Below are positions 56,329 to 64,000 of a DNA stretch of 64,000 nt, in pieces. Both the position numbers and the translations under genes were made by a program. The DNA is from Corynebacterium striatum ATCC 6940 (GTDB lineage Bacteria; Actinomycetota; Actinomycetes; Mycobacteriales; Mycobacteriaceae), in the NCBI RefSeq assembly GCF_000159135.1, contig NZ_GG667523.1:16331-80330 (forward strand), written 5' to 3'. The notes under the pieces were generated by a model. That model was not told the DNA's origin and ran no database searches. It saw only the letters and a list, made by a program, of their open reading frames with translations. Each line of letters begins with the position of its first letter. Position 1 is the first letter of the stretch.

Positions 56329-56517
56329 TTAGTCCCGGAAGGTGTCATCGCGCTGCTTCCGGGACTTTGACTCGTCTCGGCTCAGCGCGAGAATCGGCAG
56401 GCCTAAGAGGCCGAGCGCAATTCCGACGGGCAAAAGCCATAGCATCCCCGACGCCAGCCAGAGAACCGCACCGAGAATGGCGCCGGCGATGAGACAGGAT
56501 GCAAGCTTCTGGTTCAT
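56329..56517 (-). CDS. small two-helix membrane protein
   Basis: 62 residues from ATG 56515-56517: MNQKLASCLIAGAILGAVL, two hydrophobic helices (about 6-24 and 27-45) and a charged tail (SRDESKSRKQRDDTFRD). Not recognised. It is convergent with tyrA, 9 nt apart. A longer frame to 56571 adds arginine-rich non-conserved sequence. Confidence 0.55.
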   Translation of the reverse strand: MNQKLASCLIAGAILGAVLWLASGMLWLLPVGIALGLLGLPILALSRDESKSRKQRDDTFRD

Positions 56518-56561
56518 GGAATCTAGGGTACGGGGGCGTCGGAAAGCATGTGCGATCGGCC

Positions 56562-56621
56562 TAACTGACAACGAAGCCTACAGTTTTGGGGGTGTCGCGG
56601 CTTTCGTTGGCAAATATGCAG
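56562..56621. repeat. inverted-repeat element, copy 1, upstream of the AbiEi/DUF559-like gene
   Basis: taactgacaac (56562-56572), 31-nt spacer, tcgttggcaaatatgcag (56604-56621). In this copy caacgaagcc pairs with ggctttcgttg as a hairpin. A second copy with the same 31-nt spacing lies downstream of the gene (57658-57717). Confidence 0.6.
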
Positions 56622-56685
56622 CTTTCCCCGGTAGCCGGTTACCCCACCTCTTGTTAAGCTGAGCGCAGCATCAACGGGGGAAACG

Positions 56686-57600
56686 ATGACTGCACTACTT
56701 GTTCGGGGGCTAAGTAGGTCCCAACTTGTCACGCGTCTGCGGCGTGGGGACATCACCAAAATTGCGCGCGGTATCTACGTGTGGGGAGCTCCGACGCCGC
56801 TGGAGGTTCTGCAAGCGGTCCAAGAATACAAAGCGACTGTGATCGCCGCCGGCCGCACCGCGGCACAGCTCTATTTAGGCCATGAGCTGACGACTCCGCT
56901 GGAGCTGCGCGGACCTGCACGCTTGCCGACGTCGCCTTTCTACTCACTGCGCCGCACTAAGCAAAACGCCTATCGGATGATCGATGGCATCCGGGTGGCC
57001 AATCCGCTTCTCGCCATCGAGCGGCTCGACGCCGCCCTGGCGGTGGAGCTGTGCGAGGCCCTCTACTCGACGAAGGAAGGCAGGGAGGCCATCGAGCGGG
57101 ACCGAGCGGAGTTTCGCCGACTGTCGGCGCACGCGCAGAAGGTACTTACGCAAGCTGCACTGTTTACCGACTCTTCTGCGGAGATACTAGTCATCCGCGC
57201 TTTGAAGGCGCGCGGGCTGAAGGTGGAGAGCAACTATCTCATTGGGGCGTATCGGTGGGACATTGTCTTGCCGGACTACAAGATTGCGATTGAGATAAAC
57301 GGTCTGCAATTCCACTCGGCGCTCACGCCGTGGATTAGGGACCACTGGAAGAACAACGAGGCCGTCCTGCGGGGCTGGCGCACGTTGCACTATACCGGCC
57401 ATTGCGTGAAATACCACCTGAACTACATCGTGGAGCAGATTTGTACTGCTAATCAGCCCGCCTGGGAGAGGCGCTACTACCGCGGAGTGCGCAGCTGGCA
57501 CCGCGCGTTGGGTCCGGCGCCGTGGGAGGGAGCTCTGGAGCCGCCGCCCGAGCCGGACTGGGTGAGAGACATCGACTTTTCTCAGCAGGAGCCGCAGTAA
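56686..57600 (+). CDS. AbiEi-like N-domain / DUF559 (PD-(D/E)XK-like) protein
   Basis: 304 residues. The N-terminal part (about 1-60) resembles AbiEi winged-helix domains (LSRSQLVTRLRRGDITKIARGIYVWG). The C-terminal part (about 165-265) resembles DUF559/Vsr-type nucleases with SAEILVIRALKARG, WDIVLPDYKIAIEINGLQFH and HWKNNEAVLRGW; the Asp, Glu-x-Asn and His are at likely nuclease positions. The substrate is unknown; such proteins are common in actinobacterial accessory regions. RBS gggggaa. It is flanked by two copies of one inverted-repeat element, suggesting insertion as a unit. Confidence 0.65.
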   Translation: MTALLVRGLSRSQLVTRLRRGDITKIARGIYVWGAPTPLEVLQAVQEYKATVIAAGRTAAQLYLGHELTTPLELRGPARLPTSPFYSLRRTKQNAYRMIDGIRVANPLLAIERLDAALAVELCEALYSTKEGREAIERDRAEFRRLSAHAQKVLTQAALFTDSSAEILVIRALKARGLKVESNYLIGAYRWDIVLPDYKIAIEINGLQFHSALTPWIRDHWKNNEAVLRGWRTLHYTGHCVKYHLNYIVEQICTANQPAWERRYYRGVRSWHRALGPAPWEGALEPPPEPDWVRDIDFSQQEPQ

Positions 57601-57657
57601 GCGGGCTGTCTGTGGCTTTCGCGGCGGCTAGGGCTTTGGCTGCGGCTCGGATCTGCA

Positions 57658-57717
57658 TAACTGACAACAAAGCCCTTCACTTGGCCTCCACGAGCGCTCT
57701 CGTTGGCAACTACGCAG
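57658..57717. repeat. inverted-repeat element, copy 2, downstream of the AbiEi/DUF559-like gene
   Basis: taactgacaac (57658-57668), 31-nt spacer, tcgttggcaactacgcag (57700-57717). Here the outer flanks ggatctgc (57649-57656) and gcagatcc also pair, making a longer imperfect inverted repeat than in copy 1. Confidence 0.6.
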
Positions 57718-57803
57718 ATCCTAGGTGGCGTCCACGGGTGAAAGCCGAGGGCTAAGCAACCGGTAAGTGACCCTAGAAATATAGGCACACCGTGAAACGA
57801 AGA

Positions 57804-57833
57804 AACCCCTAGCCTGTTTAGCAAGCTAGGGTT
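57804..57833 (-). terminator. terminator of tRNA-Arg(ACG)
   Basis: aacccctagcc / gcaagctagggtt arms form a hairpin downstream of the tRNA on the minus strand. Confidence 0.6.
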
Positions 57834-57841
57834 AAATTTTG

Positions 57842-57914
57842 TGCGCCCGGAGGGATTCGAACCCCCAACCTTCTGATCCGTAGTCAGATGCTCTATCCGT
57901 TGAGCTACGGGCGC
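57842..57914 (-). tRNA. tRNA-Arg (anticodon ACG)
   Basis: Acceptor stem GCGCCCG/CGGGCGC, anticodon stem TCTGA/TCAGA with loop CTACGGA (anticodon ACG), T arm GGGGGTTCGAATCCCTC, discriminator A; CCA is not encoded. A34 is the TadA substrate. Confidence 0.96.
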
Positions 57915-58075
57915 AGTCCGTTGACGTTGAGCGTCAAGCGCTCTCTGCAACGTTGATTAACTATAGTGCTGTTGCCCAGAAGCAGCAAATCGCCAGGCCA
58001 CAATACGTTTTTACGCATTGTTAACCTGGCGTTCGGCACCGGATAGGTGCCTTGCCCGCACGCAGCAGACAGTGT

Positions 58076-59650
58076 TTACAGCACCAAGCCGAAGACCGGC
58101 ACGGCCAGCAGGTAGACCGTCAGCGTAATGAGCACACAGCCAATGAGGTTGAGGCCGACGCCACCCTTGATCATGTCGCCAATCTTGACGTAGCCAGAGC
58201 CGTACGCAATCGCGTTCGGCGGGGTCGCAACCGGGAGCATGAACGCGCAGGTAGCCGCGAGAGCAACCGGGATGGTCAGCAACAGGATGTTGATTTCCCC
58301 GTTGGTAGTCAGGCCAATACCCACGGCCACACCGCCCATAATCGGCAAGAAGGTAGCCGCCGTTGCGGTGTTGGAGGTGATCTCCGTCAGGAAGAGGACG
58401 AGCAGGGCGACCGCCGCGATTAGCAGGATGGTCGGCAAGCCGCCCAGGCCCTTGGCCATCTCACCAATCCACAGGGAGAGACCGGAGTTGTTAAACATCG
58501 CCGACAAGGACAGGCCACCGCCGAAGAGAAGCAGCACGTCCCATGGCATCTCGTTGGCAGTCTTCCAATCCAGCAAGCGCACGCCGGACTTAGCGTCGGC
58601 AGGGATAGCGAATAGCAGCAGGCCAGCCGCGATGCCGACGATAGCGTCGTCGTAGTTGGAGTCCTCGCCCACTAGGAACGGGACGGCAACCCAAGAGATC
58701 GCAGCACTCAAGAAGATGATCCCGGTGAGAATCTGGGGCATGGTCCACGGACCGAGAGCCGCGATTTCCTTGTCGATGAGCTCCTTACCACCAGGAATAC
58801 GGTCCATCTCCGGCTTGAAGATAGTGATCAGCATGAACCAGGCAACGAACAGGAAGATGATAGCCAGCGGCATACCGACAATCATCCACTTGCCGAAGCC
58901 CAGCACGATGTCATGAGATTCCTTCATGTAGCCAGCCAGCAGGGCGTTCGGCGGGGTACCAATGAGCGTGCCCAGCGAGCCGATGGAAGCCGAGTAAGCA
59001 ATACCCAGCATCAGGGCCGTTGCGAACTTCTTCTGGTTCTTCATGCCACCAACCGTCTCAGCAGTCAGCGCCAGCACGGAGGTACCAATCGGCAGCATGA
59101 CCACTGCGGTAGCAGTATTAGAGACCCACATGGACAAAAAGCCCGTGGCCAGCATGAAGCCCAAAATCAGGCGCTTGGGCGAGGTGCCCACAACCTTCAC
59201 CACGGCCAGCGCCATACGGCGGTGCAGGTTCCAGCGCTGCAGAGCCAGCGCGATAAGGAAGCCGCCCATAAAAAGAAAGATGGTCGCCGATGCATAAGGC
59301 GCACCGACCTCTTTAATCGTGCCCACACCAGCCAGCGGGAAAATAACCAGTGGGAGCAGAGCGGTCGCTGCAAGCGGAATCGCCTCGGTCATCCACCACA
59401 CACCCATCAGGATGGTCACGGCCGCAACCGCGCGAATTGCCCCGTATGTGTACTCCTCTTCTGGGTCAGCGCCGGAAGACTGCAGAACAGTCTCCACTGC
59501 ATTGGATGGGAAGAGGAACCACACCAACGCAGCCAGGGCTACGCCAAGGAAAAGGCCAATCACCATGCGGCGCCATTCGCTCTGCTTTACGCCGTGGTCG
59601 TCTTCACCTTCTACATGTGCTGTCGATTCGTGTGTATGCGGTGTTGTCAT
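58076..59650 (-). CDS. DASS/SLC13 family Na+-coupled dicarboxylate symporter
   Basis: 524 residues with about eleven to twelve membrane segments and two repeated substrate/Na+ motifs: VSNTATAVVMLP in the first half and ITSNTATAATFLP in the second. These define the DASS family, which imports succinate, fumarate or malate with Na+ (as DccT does in C. glutamicum). I chose ATG 59648-59650 (MTTPHTHEST) with agggaga upstream; the frame extends to 59737 without support. The N-terminus is His-rich. Probably expressed alone. Confidence 0.88.
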   Translation of the reverse strand: MTTPHTHESTAHVEGEDDHGVKQSEWRRMVIGLFLGVALAALVWFLFPSNAVETVLQSSGADPEEEYTYGAIRAVAAVTILMGVWWMTEAIPLAATALLPLVIFPLAGVGTIKEVGAPYASATIFLFMGGFLIALALQRWNLHRRMALAVVKVVGTSPKRLILGFMLATGFLSMWVSNTATAVVMLPIGTSVLALTAETVGGMKNQKKFATALMLGIAYSASIGSLGTLIGTPPNALLAGYMKESHDIVLGFGKWMIVGMPLAIIFLFVAWFMLITIFKPEMDRIPGGKELIDKEIAALGPWTMPQILTGIIFLSAAISWVAVPFLVGEDSNYDDAIVGIAAGLLLFAIPADAKSGVRLLDWKTANEMPWDVLLLFGGGLSLSAMFNNSGLSLWIGEMAKGLGGLPTILLIAAVALLVLFLTEITSNTATAATFLPIMGGVAVGIGLTTNGEINILLLTIPVALAATCAFMLPVATPPNAIAYGSGYVKIGDMIKGGVGLNLIGCVLITLTVYLLAVPVFGLVL

Positions 59651-59845
59651 GCAGTTCTCCCTGGATTGTCCTCGGCTTGGGGTGTGCAACGGGGCGTTTC
59701 GCAGCGGAAAATAAATACCCACGTTCGCGAAAACCATACAACTTGGACCAACGCAAAACTAGGAAATCGTTTCTATTTACCCCCACTGTTTATGAAAAAT
59801 CGACTAGCCTACCCCCTCGGGCCCACTAGCCAACGTTGTAACAGT

Positions 59846-60175
59846 TCAGCTTTGCAAGGAAATGGTGCTACCCCCACCGAGTCCTACAATGGCCAAGAGC
59901 GCGAGCAAAGACACGGCCAAGGCAAGGCTAGCGAGAGCCGCGGCGCCGGGAAGTGGAGTGCGGGAGGCGAGGGCGGCGTCGTAAAGCGCGGCGCGTCGAT
60001 GTACCCGCCAACCCAACCATGCGCACACCAGGCCACCGCCCACGTAGACCGCCAGTTCCGCGTTTGACCAGGGAATTTCACTGCGCAGCACCACCAACGC
60101 CACCAACGCGAAAGCCAACAGCGTGCGCTGCCAGGACAGGCGCGTGCGCTCGGGCTGCAATCCGACGTCGTACAT
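59846..60175 (-). CDS. DUF202 family membrane protein (109 aa)
   Basis: Small protein with the DUF202 N-terminal motif (LQPERTRLSWQRTLLAFALVALVVLR) and three hydrophobic segments. Its function is unknown. It begins directly before the stop codon of the other DUF202 gene (60176-60544), with no spacer, so both are translated from one message. In other corynebacteria such pairs are also adjacent. Confidence 0.85.
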   Translation of the reverse strand: MYDVGLQPERTRLSWQRTLLAFALVALVVLRSEIPWSNAELAVYVGGGLVCAWLGWRVHRRAALYDAALASRTPLPGAAALASLALAVSLLALLAIVGLGGGSTISLQS

Positions 60176-60544
60176 CTAAGACATCAACTGACCTGCGAGG
60201 ATGAGCGCGCCCACCATGATGACGAGCCCCACGAGCAGAGGCATCGCGGCATTCGGCGGCAGGGGCTTTTGTTCACGCATCGCGCTTTCCGACGCCGCCC
60301 AATGCGCCCACGCCACCGCCGGCAAGACAATGGCGACCACCAGCATGATCACGGAGATGATACGGGTCAGCGTGCCGTGAATCGGGAGATCGAAAGCCTG
60401 CAATGCAACGCCGCCTGCGATGAAAGCAAGCGAGGTACGAATCCATGCCAAGAACGTGCGCTCGTTGGCCATGCTAAAACGCGGATCGGGCTCTGTGCCT
60501 TTTTCATAGACAAAGCGTGGGAACCGGCCATTAGATTTATCCAT
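60176..60544 (-). CDS. YidH/DUF202 family membrane protein (122 aa)
   Basis: 122 residues, three membrane segments, with the DUF202 signature DPRFSMANERTFLAWIRTSLAFIAGGVAL. Related to E. coli YidH, of unknown function. It is the first of two adjacent DUF202 genes and ends at 60176-60178, directly next to the start of the second. It lies 16 nt downstream of the YjbR-like gene, so all three may be one operon. Confidence 0.87.
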   Translation of the reverse strand: MDKSNGRFPRFVYEKGTEPDPRFSMANERTFLAWIRTSLAFIAGGVALQAFDLPIHGTLTRIISVIMLVVAIVLPAVAWAHWAASESAMREQKPLPPNAAMPLLVGLVIMVGALILAGQLMS

Positions 60545-60560
60545 TGCGTTTTATACTTCC

Positions 60561-60953
60561 TTAACGCACTGCCTCTTGCCACCCGGCAGGGCGCTGCGCC
60601 TTAGGCTGCTTTTGCACCACCGCGGCATAGGATTCCTGGACGAGCTCCCGAACTAACTTGGGGTTTATCGAATCCCCGGGATACACGGTGTACCAGTGCC
60701 GCTTATTCATGTGATATGCAGGGCCGATGTCGGCATAACCAGCCTGCAAAGCGGTGACATCCTCCGGCGGAGCTTTGAGAATGATGGCTTTCTTTCCACC
60801 GAAAGGCTTATTCGCAGGCATTGTGGTGGCCAGCATGAACCACTTTCCGCGCACCCGCCAGGCTCGCCAGCCTTCGACGAAGGGATAGGACTCGGCGTCA
60901 ATGAGTTCTGCTGCAGCATCGCTCGCAATAGAAATAAGCTCTTTTTCGTTCAT
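60561..60953 (-). CDS. MmcQ/YjbR family protein
   Basis: 130 residues from ATG 60951-60953 (MNEKELISIASDAAAEL). It has the YjbR pattern: WRAWRVRGKWFMLATT, KAIILKAPPEDVTALQAGY and the C-terminal HMNKRHWYTVYPGDSINPKLVRELVQESY. This family has a CyaY-like fold and is thought to bind DNA; its function is unknown. It is probably the first gene of a message with the two DUF202 genes. Confidence 0.82.
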   Translation of the reverse strand: MNEKELISIASDAAAELIDAESYPFVEGWRAWRVRGKWFMLATTMPANKPFGGKKAIILKAPPEDVTALQAGYADIGPAYHMNKRHWYTVYPGDSINPKLVRELVQESYAAVVQKQPKAQRPAGWQEAVR

Positions 60954-61085
60954 ACGCCGACCTAAAATCCATCGAATTGAAAACGACAATTCCCCAGCTT
61001 AATGCGTAGGACTATCGGACGTCCAAGGTGTGAGCTAGGGTGGCTGCTACAGACCTAAGCTAAGCAAAGAATTAAAGGGCCAGTC

Positions 61086-61697
61086 ATGAACAAGATTTTC
61101 TTTCTGCTCGCCGTGGTTTTGTTAATTGCGGCCATCTACATGTTCTTTAAATCGCGCCAAGCCAAGGCGGCTAGCGCGCAGGAGACGGGCGATACCTTCT
61201 CCAAGGATTACTTCGCCGAGGCCAAAGGCCAAAACGAGTTCAATCCAGAAAAACTTGGTCCGGGAGCAATCATCCGTTACGGCGCCACCGACTACGTCGT
61301 CCGCGGCACCCTGACCTTAAATGAAGGCCCTTATTACTGGTACGAGTACCTGCTCGACGGTGGAGATAACTCCTCCTGGTTGGGAGTCGAGGTCGATGAA
61401 GGCCAGCTCAATCTCACCTGGTGGACCTCCCGCAAGGGCGCAGGCGTCACACCAGGTCGCGGCACCGTGGAATTCGAGGGAGTTACATATAGTGAGGACG
61501 AGCGTGGACATGCGCGCTACACCTCTACCGGCACCACCGGCCTGCCAGAGTCCGGCGAGATGCGCTACGTAGATTATTCCGCGGGTGAAAAGCTGCTGGG
61601 CTTTGAGGGCTGGGCCAACAATGACAGCTGGGAGGTATCCACCGGCCGCACCATGCTGCCGGGTGAGTTCACCGTGTACCCAGCTCCGAAGGCATAG
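61086..61697 (+). CDS. DUF4178 membrane-anchored protein
   Basis: 203 residues with one N-terminal membrane helix (KIFFLLAVVLLIAAIYMFF, residues 3-21) and a soluble beta-rich domain with DUF4178 features: GAIIRYGATDYVVRGTLTLNEGPYYWYEYLLD and SWLGVEVDEGQLNLTWW. Its function is unknown. First gene of a five-gene cluster ending in a spermidine-synthase-like gene; the same cluster, with the same order, is found in Mycobacterium (Rv2597-Rv2601 region, from memory). Confidence 0.8.
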   Translation: MNKIFFLLAVVLLIAAIYMFFKSRQAKAASAQETGDTFSKDYFAEAKGQNEFNPEKLGPGAIIRYGATDYVVRGTLTLNEGPYYWYEYLLDGGDNSSWLGVEVDEGQLNLTWWTSRKGAGVTPGRGTVEFEGVTYSEDERGHARYTSTGTTGLPESGEMRYVDYSAGEKLLGFEGWANNDSWEVSTGRTMLPGEFTVYPAPKA

Positions 61698-61703
61698 GCC
61701 GCA

Positions 61704-62186
61704 GTGGAGGTTCTAGATTGCCCCAGCGCTGACGTCAGTGCCGCTGACTTAGGGCTACGCTTAAACGGCCCGCGCCCGCAGGCGTTGAGCACGACCATGC
61801 TTCACGGTTCCGATGGCCTGCGGCTTGAGCTGGATATCATCGGCGCTTCGCATACTGCCAGCGTTTATCGCGGCGAGACGTTACTCTTCCGCGAGGAGAT
61901 CTCCTGCCACTGTGAGGGTCCGCTGCCGCAGGCCTACGGTGAGGTGACGGGCTACGAGCTGAAGACGGACGTCGCCAAGCATGGGGCGGATAACTTCGCC
62001 GCAGAATTTCAGCGGGTGTCGAGCACGGATTGGCACTCTGCACAATTTCCCGGGCAGGGCGAGTACCACGTCACCGCCCTCAAGGGCACCGCACCCGAAG
62101 ACTGCGCAGGCTTCGAGTGGGAAACGGTGCATATGTACCCTGCAGAAGAATTAATCGTGAAGACTACAAGTAGGTGGATTCCGTGA
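61704..62186 (+). CDS. DUF2617 family protein
   Basis: 160 residues, soluble, with the DUF2617 pattern (LDIIGASHTASVYRG, CHCEGPLPQ, HMYPAEELIVKTTSRWI). Its function is unknown. It starts with GTG 6 nt after the DUF4178 gene and its stop overlaps the start of the next gene, so translation is coupled in the speE cluster. Confidence 0.8.
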   Translation: MEVLDCPSADVSAADLGLRLNGPRPQALSTTMLHGSDGLRLELDIIGASHTASVYRGETLLFREEISCHCEGPLPQAYGEVTGYELKTDVAKHGADNFAAEFQRVSSTDWHSAQFPGQGEYHVTALKGTAPEDCAGFEWETVHMYPAEELIVKTTSRWIP

Positions 62187-62572
62187 ACTATGACAAAGGC
62201 TGGAAATGGTCACTGGTCTTCGCCGTACTTTTCGCAGTGATTGGCGGTCTGACGTCACCCGGCGTTACTGGCGCTCCCATCAGGTCAGGCGCCTGTCAGG
62301 CAAACAATGTTCAGGCAGAGGCCAACCGCCTTGCAGCAGAGCACAAGCCGAAGGCGCGCCAATTCGATCCCGCAACGGGCACGGAGTACCTGCGCTACCG
62401 CAAGCAGATTGTCAAGGTCGAGCCCACTGGCCCGCAGAACTGTTCCGTGCGCGTGGAAAATCTCGATCACTTCCACGACGGCACCTATATCTTCTTAGGC
62501 CCTGGTTTTAGTCCCTCCTCCCCTTCCCGTTCTTCCGGCGGCTCCTCCGGGTCTTCCGGCGGCGTGAAATAG
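62183..62572 (+). CDS. small membrane/secreted protein (DUF4247-like)
   Basis: 129 residues from GTG 62183-62185 (overlaps the TGA of the DUF2617 gene; aggtgg lies 6 nt upstream). One hydrophobic segment (residues about 9-28) is followed by an extracytoplasmic domain with two cysteines (SGACQAN, PQNCSVRVENLDHFHDGTYIFLGPGF) and a Ser/Gly/Pro-rich tail. The position matches the DUF4247 gene of the mycobacterial cluster; the similarity call is tentative. The alternative start is GTG 62174. Confidence 0.6.
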   Translation: MNYDKGWKWSLVFAVLFAVIGGLTSPGVTGAPIRSGACQANNVQAEANRLAAEHKPKARQFDPATGTEYLRYRKQIVKVEPTGPQNCSVRVENLDHFHDGTYIFLGPGFSPSSPSRSSGGSSGSSGGVK

Positions 62573-62586
62573 AAAGGCGTTAGTTC

Positions 62587-62985
62587 ATGCTCGATTCAAT
62601 CCTGGCCACCTTTGCTTATTTCGGTGTTGCAGCGGTGCTGCTACTCGCCGGCTTCGTAGTTCTGGATCTGCTCACTCCAGGCAAGCTTTACCGCGCTGTC
62701 TTCGTTGATCATCACGTCAACGCTGCGGTCATCGCTTCCGCCCAGCAGATTGCCCTGGGAGCGGTGCTTGTTACCTCCATCGTGCACTCTTTTGACCTGC
62801 TAGAAACCGCTGTCTACGGCCTAGTCGGCATCGTGCTGCAGGCACTAGCGTTGGTCATTTTGGAGGCGCTTATCCCCGGCCGTTTCCGGGATCTGGTGGA
62901 AGATACCAAGCCCCGCGCGGGCGCCTTCTGCGCGGGCGTCATCCTCCTCGTCGTCGGCGTAATTAATGCCGCATGTCTGACCTAA
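62587..62985 (+). CDS. DUF350 family membrane protein
   Basis: 132 residues with four membrane segments (about 5-28, 50-72, 75-98, 110-130). It has the DUF350 pattern LLAGFVVLDLLTPGKLYRAVFVDHHVNAAVIASAQQIALG. Its function is unknown; DUF350 genes are linked to polyamine-synthase-like genes in many bacteria. Its stop overlaps the start of the speE-like gene by 13 nt. Confidence 0.85.
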   Translation: MLDSILATFAYFGVAAVLLLAGFVVLDLLTPGKLYRAVFVDHHVNAAVIASAQQIALGAVLVTSIVHSFDLLETAVYGLVGIVLQALALVILEALIPGRFRDLVEDTKPRAGAFCAGVILLVVGVINAACLT

Positions 62986-64000
62986 ACGCTTCCCCCGCCG
63001 CAGATCCGCTGGTCCGCTCGCGCGCCTGGCGGGTAGCTCTGCTTATTTCCGTCTGTATCTGCGCAGCTTCGGGCTTAGTCTACGAGCTGGCCTTGCTGAC
63101 GCTGTCCACGAGCCTCAATGGCGGCGGCATCGTAGAGACCTCGCTGATCGTGGCAGGCTACGTCGCCTCCTTGGGCGTGGGTGCGTTGATGGCCAAGCCA
63201 TTCTTGTCGTGTCCGGCGAGTTCTTTCCTCATCGTCGAAACCTTGCTCGGCTTGTGCGGCGGCGTGAGCGCCGTGGTGCTCTACATGGTCTTCGCACTTG
63301 TCGGCCAGTCCACCCTCATTTTGGTCGTAGCGACGCTGATCATTGGCATTTTGGTGGGTATGGAAGTGCCACTGCTTATGACGCTGATTCAGCACGGGCG
63401 TACCTCGAATGCTGAGGATTCCGGCTCGGTGGTGGCCAACCTCAACTTCGCGGATTACCTCGGCGGCCTGCTGGGCGGTTTGGCATGGCCATTTGTCTTG
63501 CTGCCGTGGCTGGGCATGATTCGTGGCACCGCTGCGGCCGGCTTGGTCAACCTCATCGCCGCACTCGTGGTTGCGCTGCTTCTACTGCGCACGGTGCTCG
63601 CCGGCAAGCAGCTTCTAATGCATGTCCTCGCGCTGCTGGGCGCTATCGCCTTGCTGCTTACTCTCATCATCCGCAGCGAATCCATAGTGGTAACCGCCCG
63701 GCAATCGCTCTACGATGATCCTGTCATTTACGCCCATACCTCGGATTACCAGGACATCGTGGTGACCAAACGCGGCAAGGATTCACGCCTCTATCTCAAC
63801 GGCGGCCTGCAATATTCCTCCCGCGATGAGTACCGCTACACCGAGTCCCTGGTCTATCCCGTGCTGCCTGCCGAGCCAGCCGGGCGAGTGCTCGTCATCG
63901 GCGGCGGCGATGGCTTAGCCGCGCGCGAGCTGCTCAAGATGGACTTTAAGGTCACCCAGGTCGAGCTCGATCCCGAGGTAGTGAACGTGGCCAACACGGT
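62973..64000 (+). CDS. speE: membrane-bound spermidine-synthase-like protein (partial)
   Basis: 342 codons are present and the gene runs off the right edge. Seven membrane helices occupy about residues 18-225, then the polyamine-synthase-like methyltransferase-fold domain begins: YQDIVVTKRGKDSRLYLNGGLQYSSRDEYRYTESLVYP and the nucleotide-like motif VLVIGGGDGLAARELLK. Soluble SpeE enzymes transfer aminopropyl groups from decarboxylated SAM to putrescine. The membrane-fused actinobacterial form has an uncertain substrate. ATG 62973-62975 overlaps the DUF350 gene. Last gene of the cluster visible here. Confidence 0.82.
   Translation, partial: MSDLNASPAADPLVRSRAWRVALLISVCICAASGLVYELALLTLSTSLNGGGIVETSLIVAGYVASLGVGALMAKPFLSCPASSFLIVETLLGLCGGVSAVVLYMVFALVGQSTLILVVATLIIGILVGMEVPLLMTLIQHGRTSNAEDSGSVVANLNFADYLGGLLGGLAWPFVLLPWLGMIRGTAAAGLVNLIAALVVALLLLRTVLAGKQLLMHVLALLGAIALLLTLIIRSESIVVTARQSLYDDPVIYAHTSDYQDIVVTKRGKDSRLYLNGGLQYSSRDEYRYTESLVYPVLPAEPAGRVLVIGGGDGLAARELLKMDFKVTQVELDPEVVNVANT

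Overview
The window is a chromosomal segment of an actinobacterium, almost certainly a Corynebacterium. The evidence is the lysC-asd pair with an internal lysC start, a leucine leader peptide before leuA, the murT-gatD pair, recR-ybaB-dnaX-aspT synteny, an MmpL transporter, a PIG-V-like mannosyltransferase, many GTG starts and many promoters whose -10 box lies 6-7 nt before the start codon (leaderless mRNAs). The species cannot be fixed from the sequence alone.

Region by region. 1-7000 is amino-acid biosynthesis: asd and lysC (minus strand), a DMT exporter, a GT-C mannosyltransferase, and leuA behind a 15-codon Leu/Ile-rich leader. 7000-9830 holds two paralogous membrane proteins of unknown function. 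9880-14350 carries a pseudo-exonuclease/BRCT-like protein, murT-gatD (peptidoglycan amidation) and recR. 14448-19550 is ybaB, dnaX, a SUFU-like protein that seems to start with AUC, aspT and the 4.5S SRP RNA. 19737-20286 is a duplicated tRNA-Ser(GGA) unit separated by a spacer full of degenerate 20-nt repeats. 20339-29932 carries ogt, two YhgE/Pip membrane proteins, an OatA-like acyltransferase split by an in-frame TAG, a small acidic protein and an NhaP-type antiporter; gluQ follows.

The most unusual region is 32471-48927: nine tightly packed minus-strand genes (16.5 kb), mostly with overlapping stop and start codons. They encode a 1224-aa tubulin/FtsZ-superfamily protein, a 955-aa membrane partner with the same C-terminal tail (DLDDTF), a surface-anchored vWA protein, a cytosolic vWA protein, a TRAFAC/'double-GTPase'-like GTPase, a GAP1-N2-like protein, a beta-domain scaffold and two small membrane proteins that both start MTFGSP and bracket the operon. 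Several carry phenylalanine/glycine-rich low-complexity segments. I read this as a GTP-driven cytoskeletal or membrane-associated assembly coupled to a surface sensor; whether it serves in remodeling, defence or envelope biology cannot be decided from sequence.

49223-64000: a queuosine-precursor transporter facing a Tgt that lacks its usual zinc cysteines, an MmpL transporter, tRNA-Ser(CGA), csbD, tadA with its partner gene, tyrA, an AbiEi/DUF559-like nuclease gene flanked by two copies of an inverted-repeat element, tRNA-Arg(ACG), a dicarboxylate/Na+ symporter, two DUF202 proteins, a YjbR protein, and a five-gene DUF4178-DUF2617-small membrane-DUF350-speE cluster whose last gene runs off the window.
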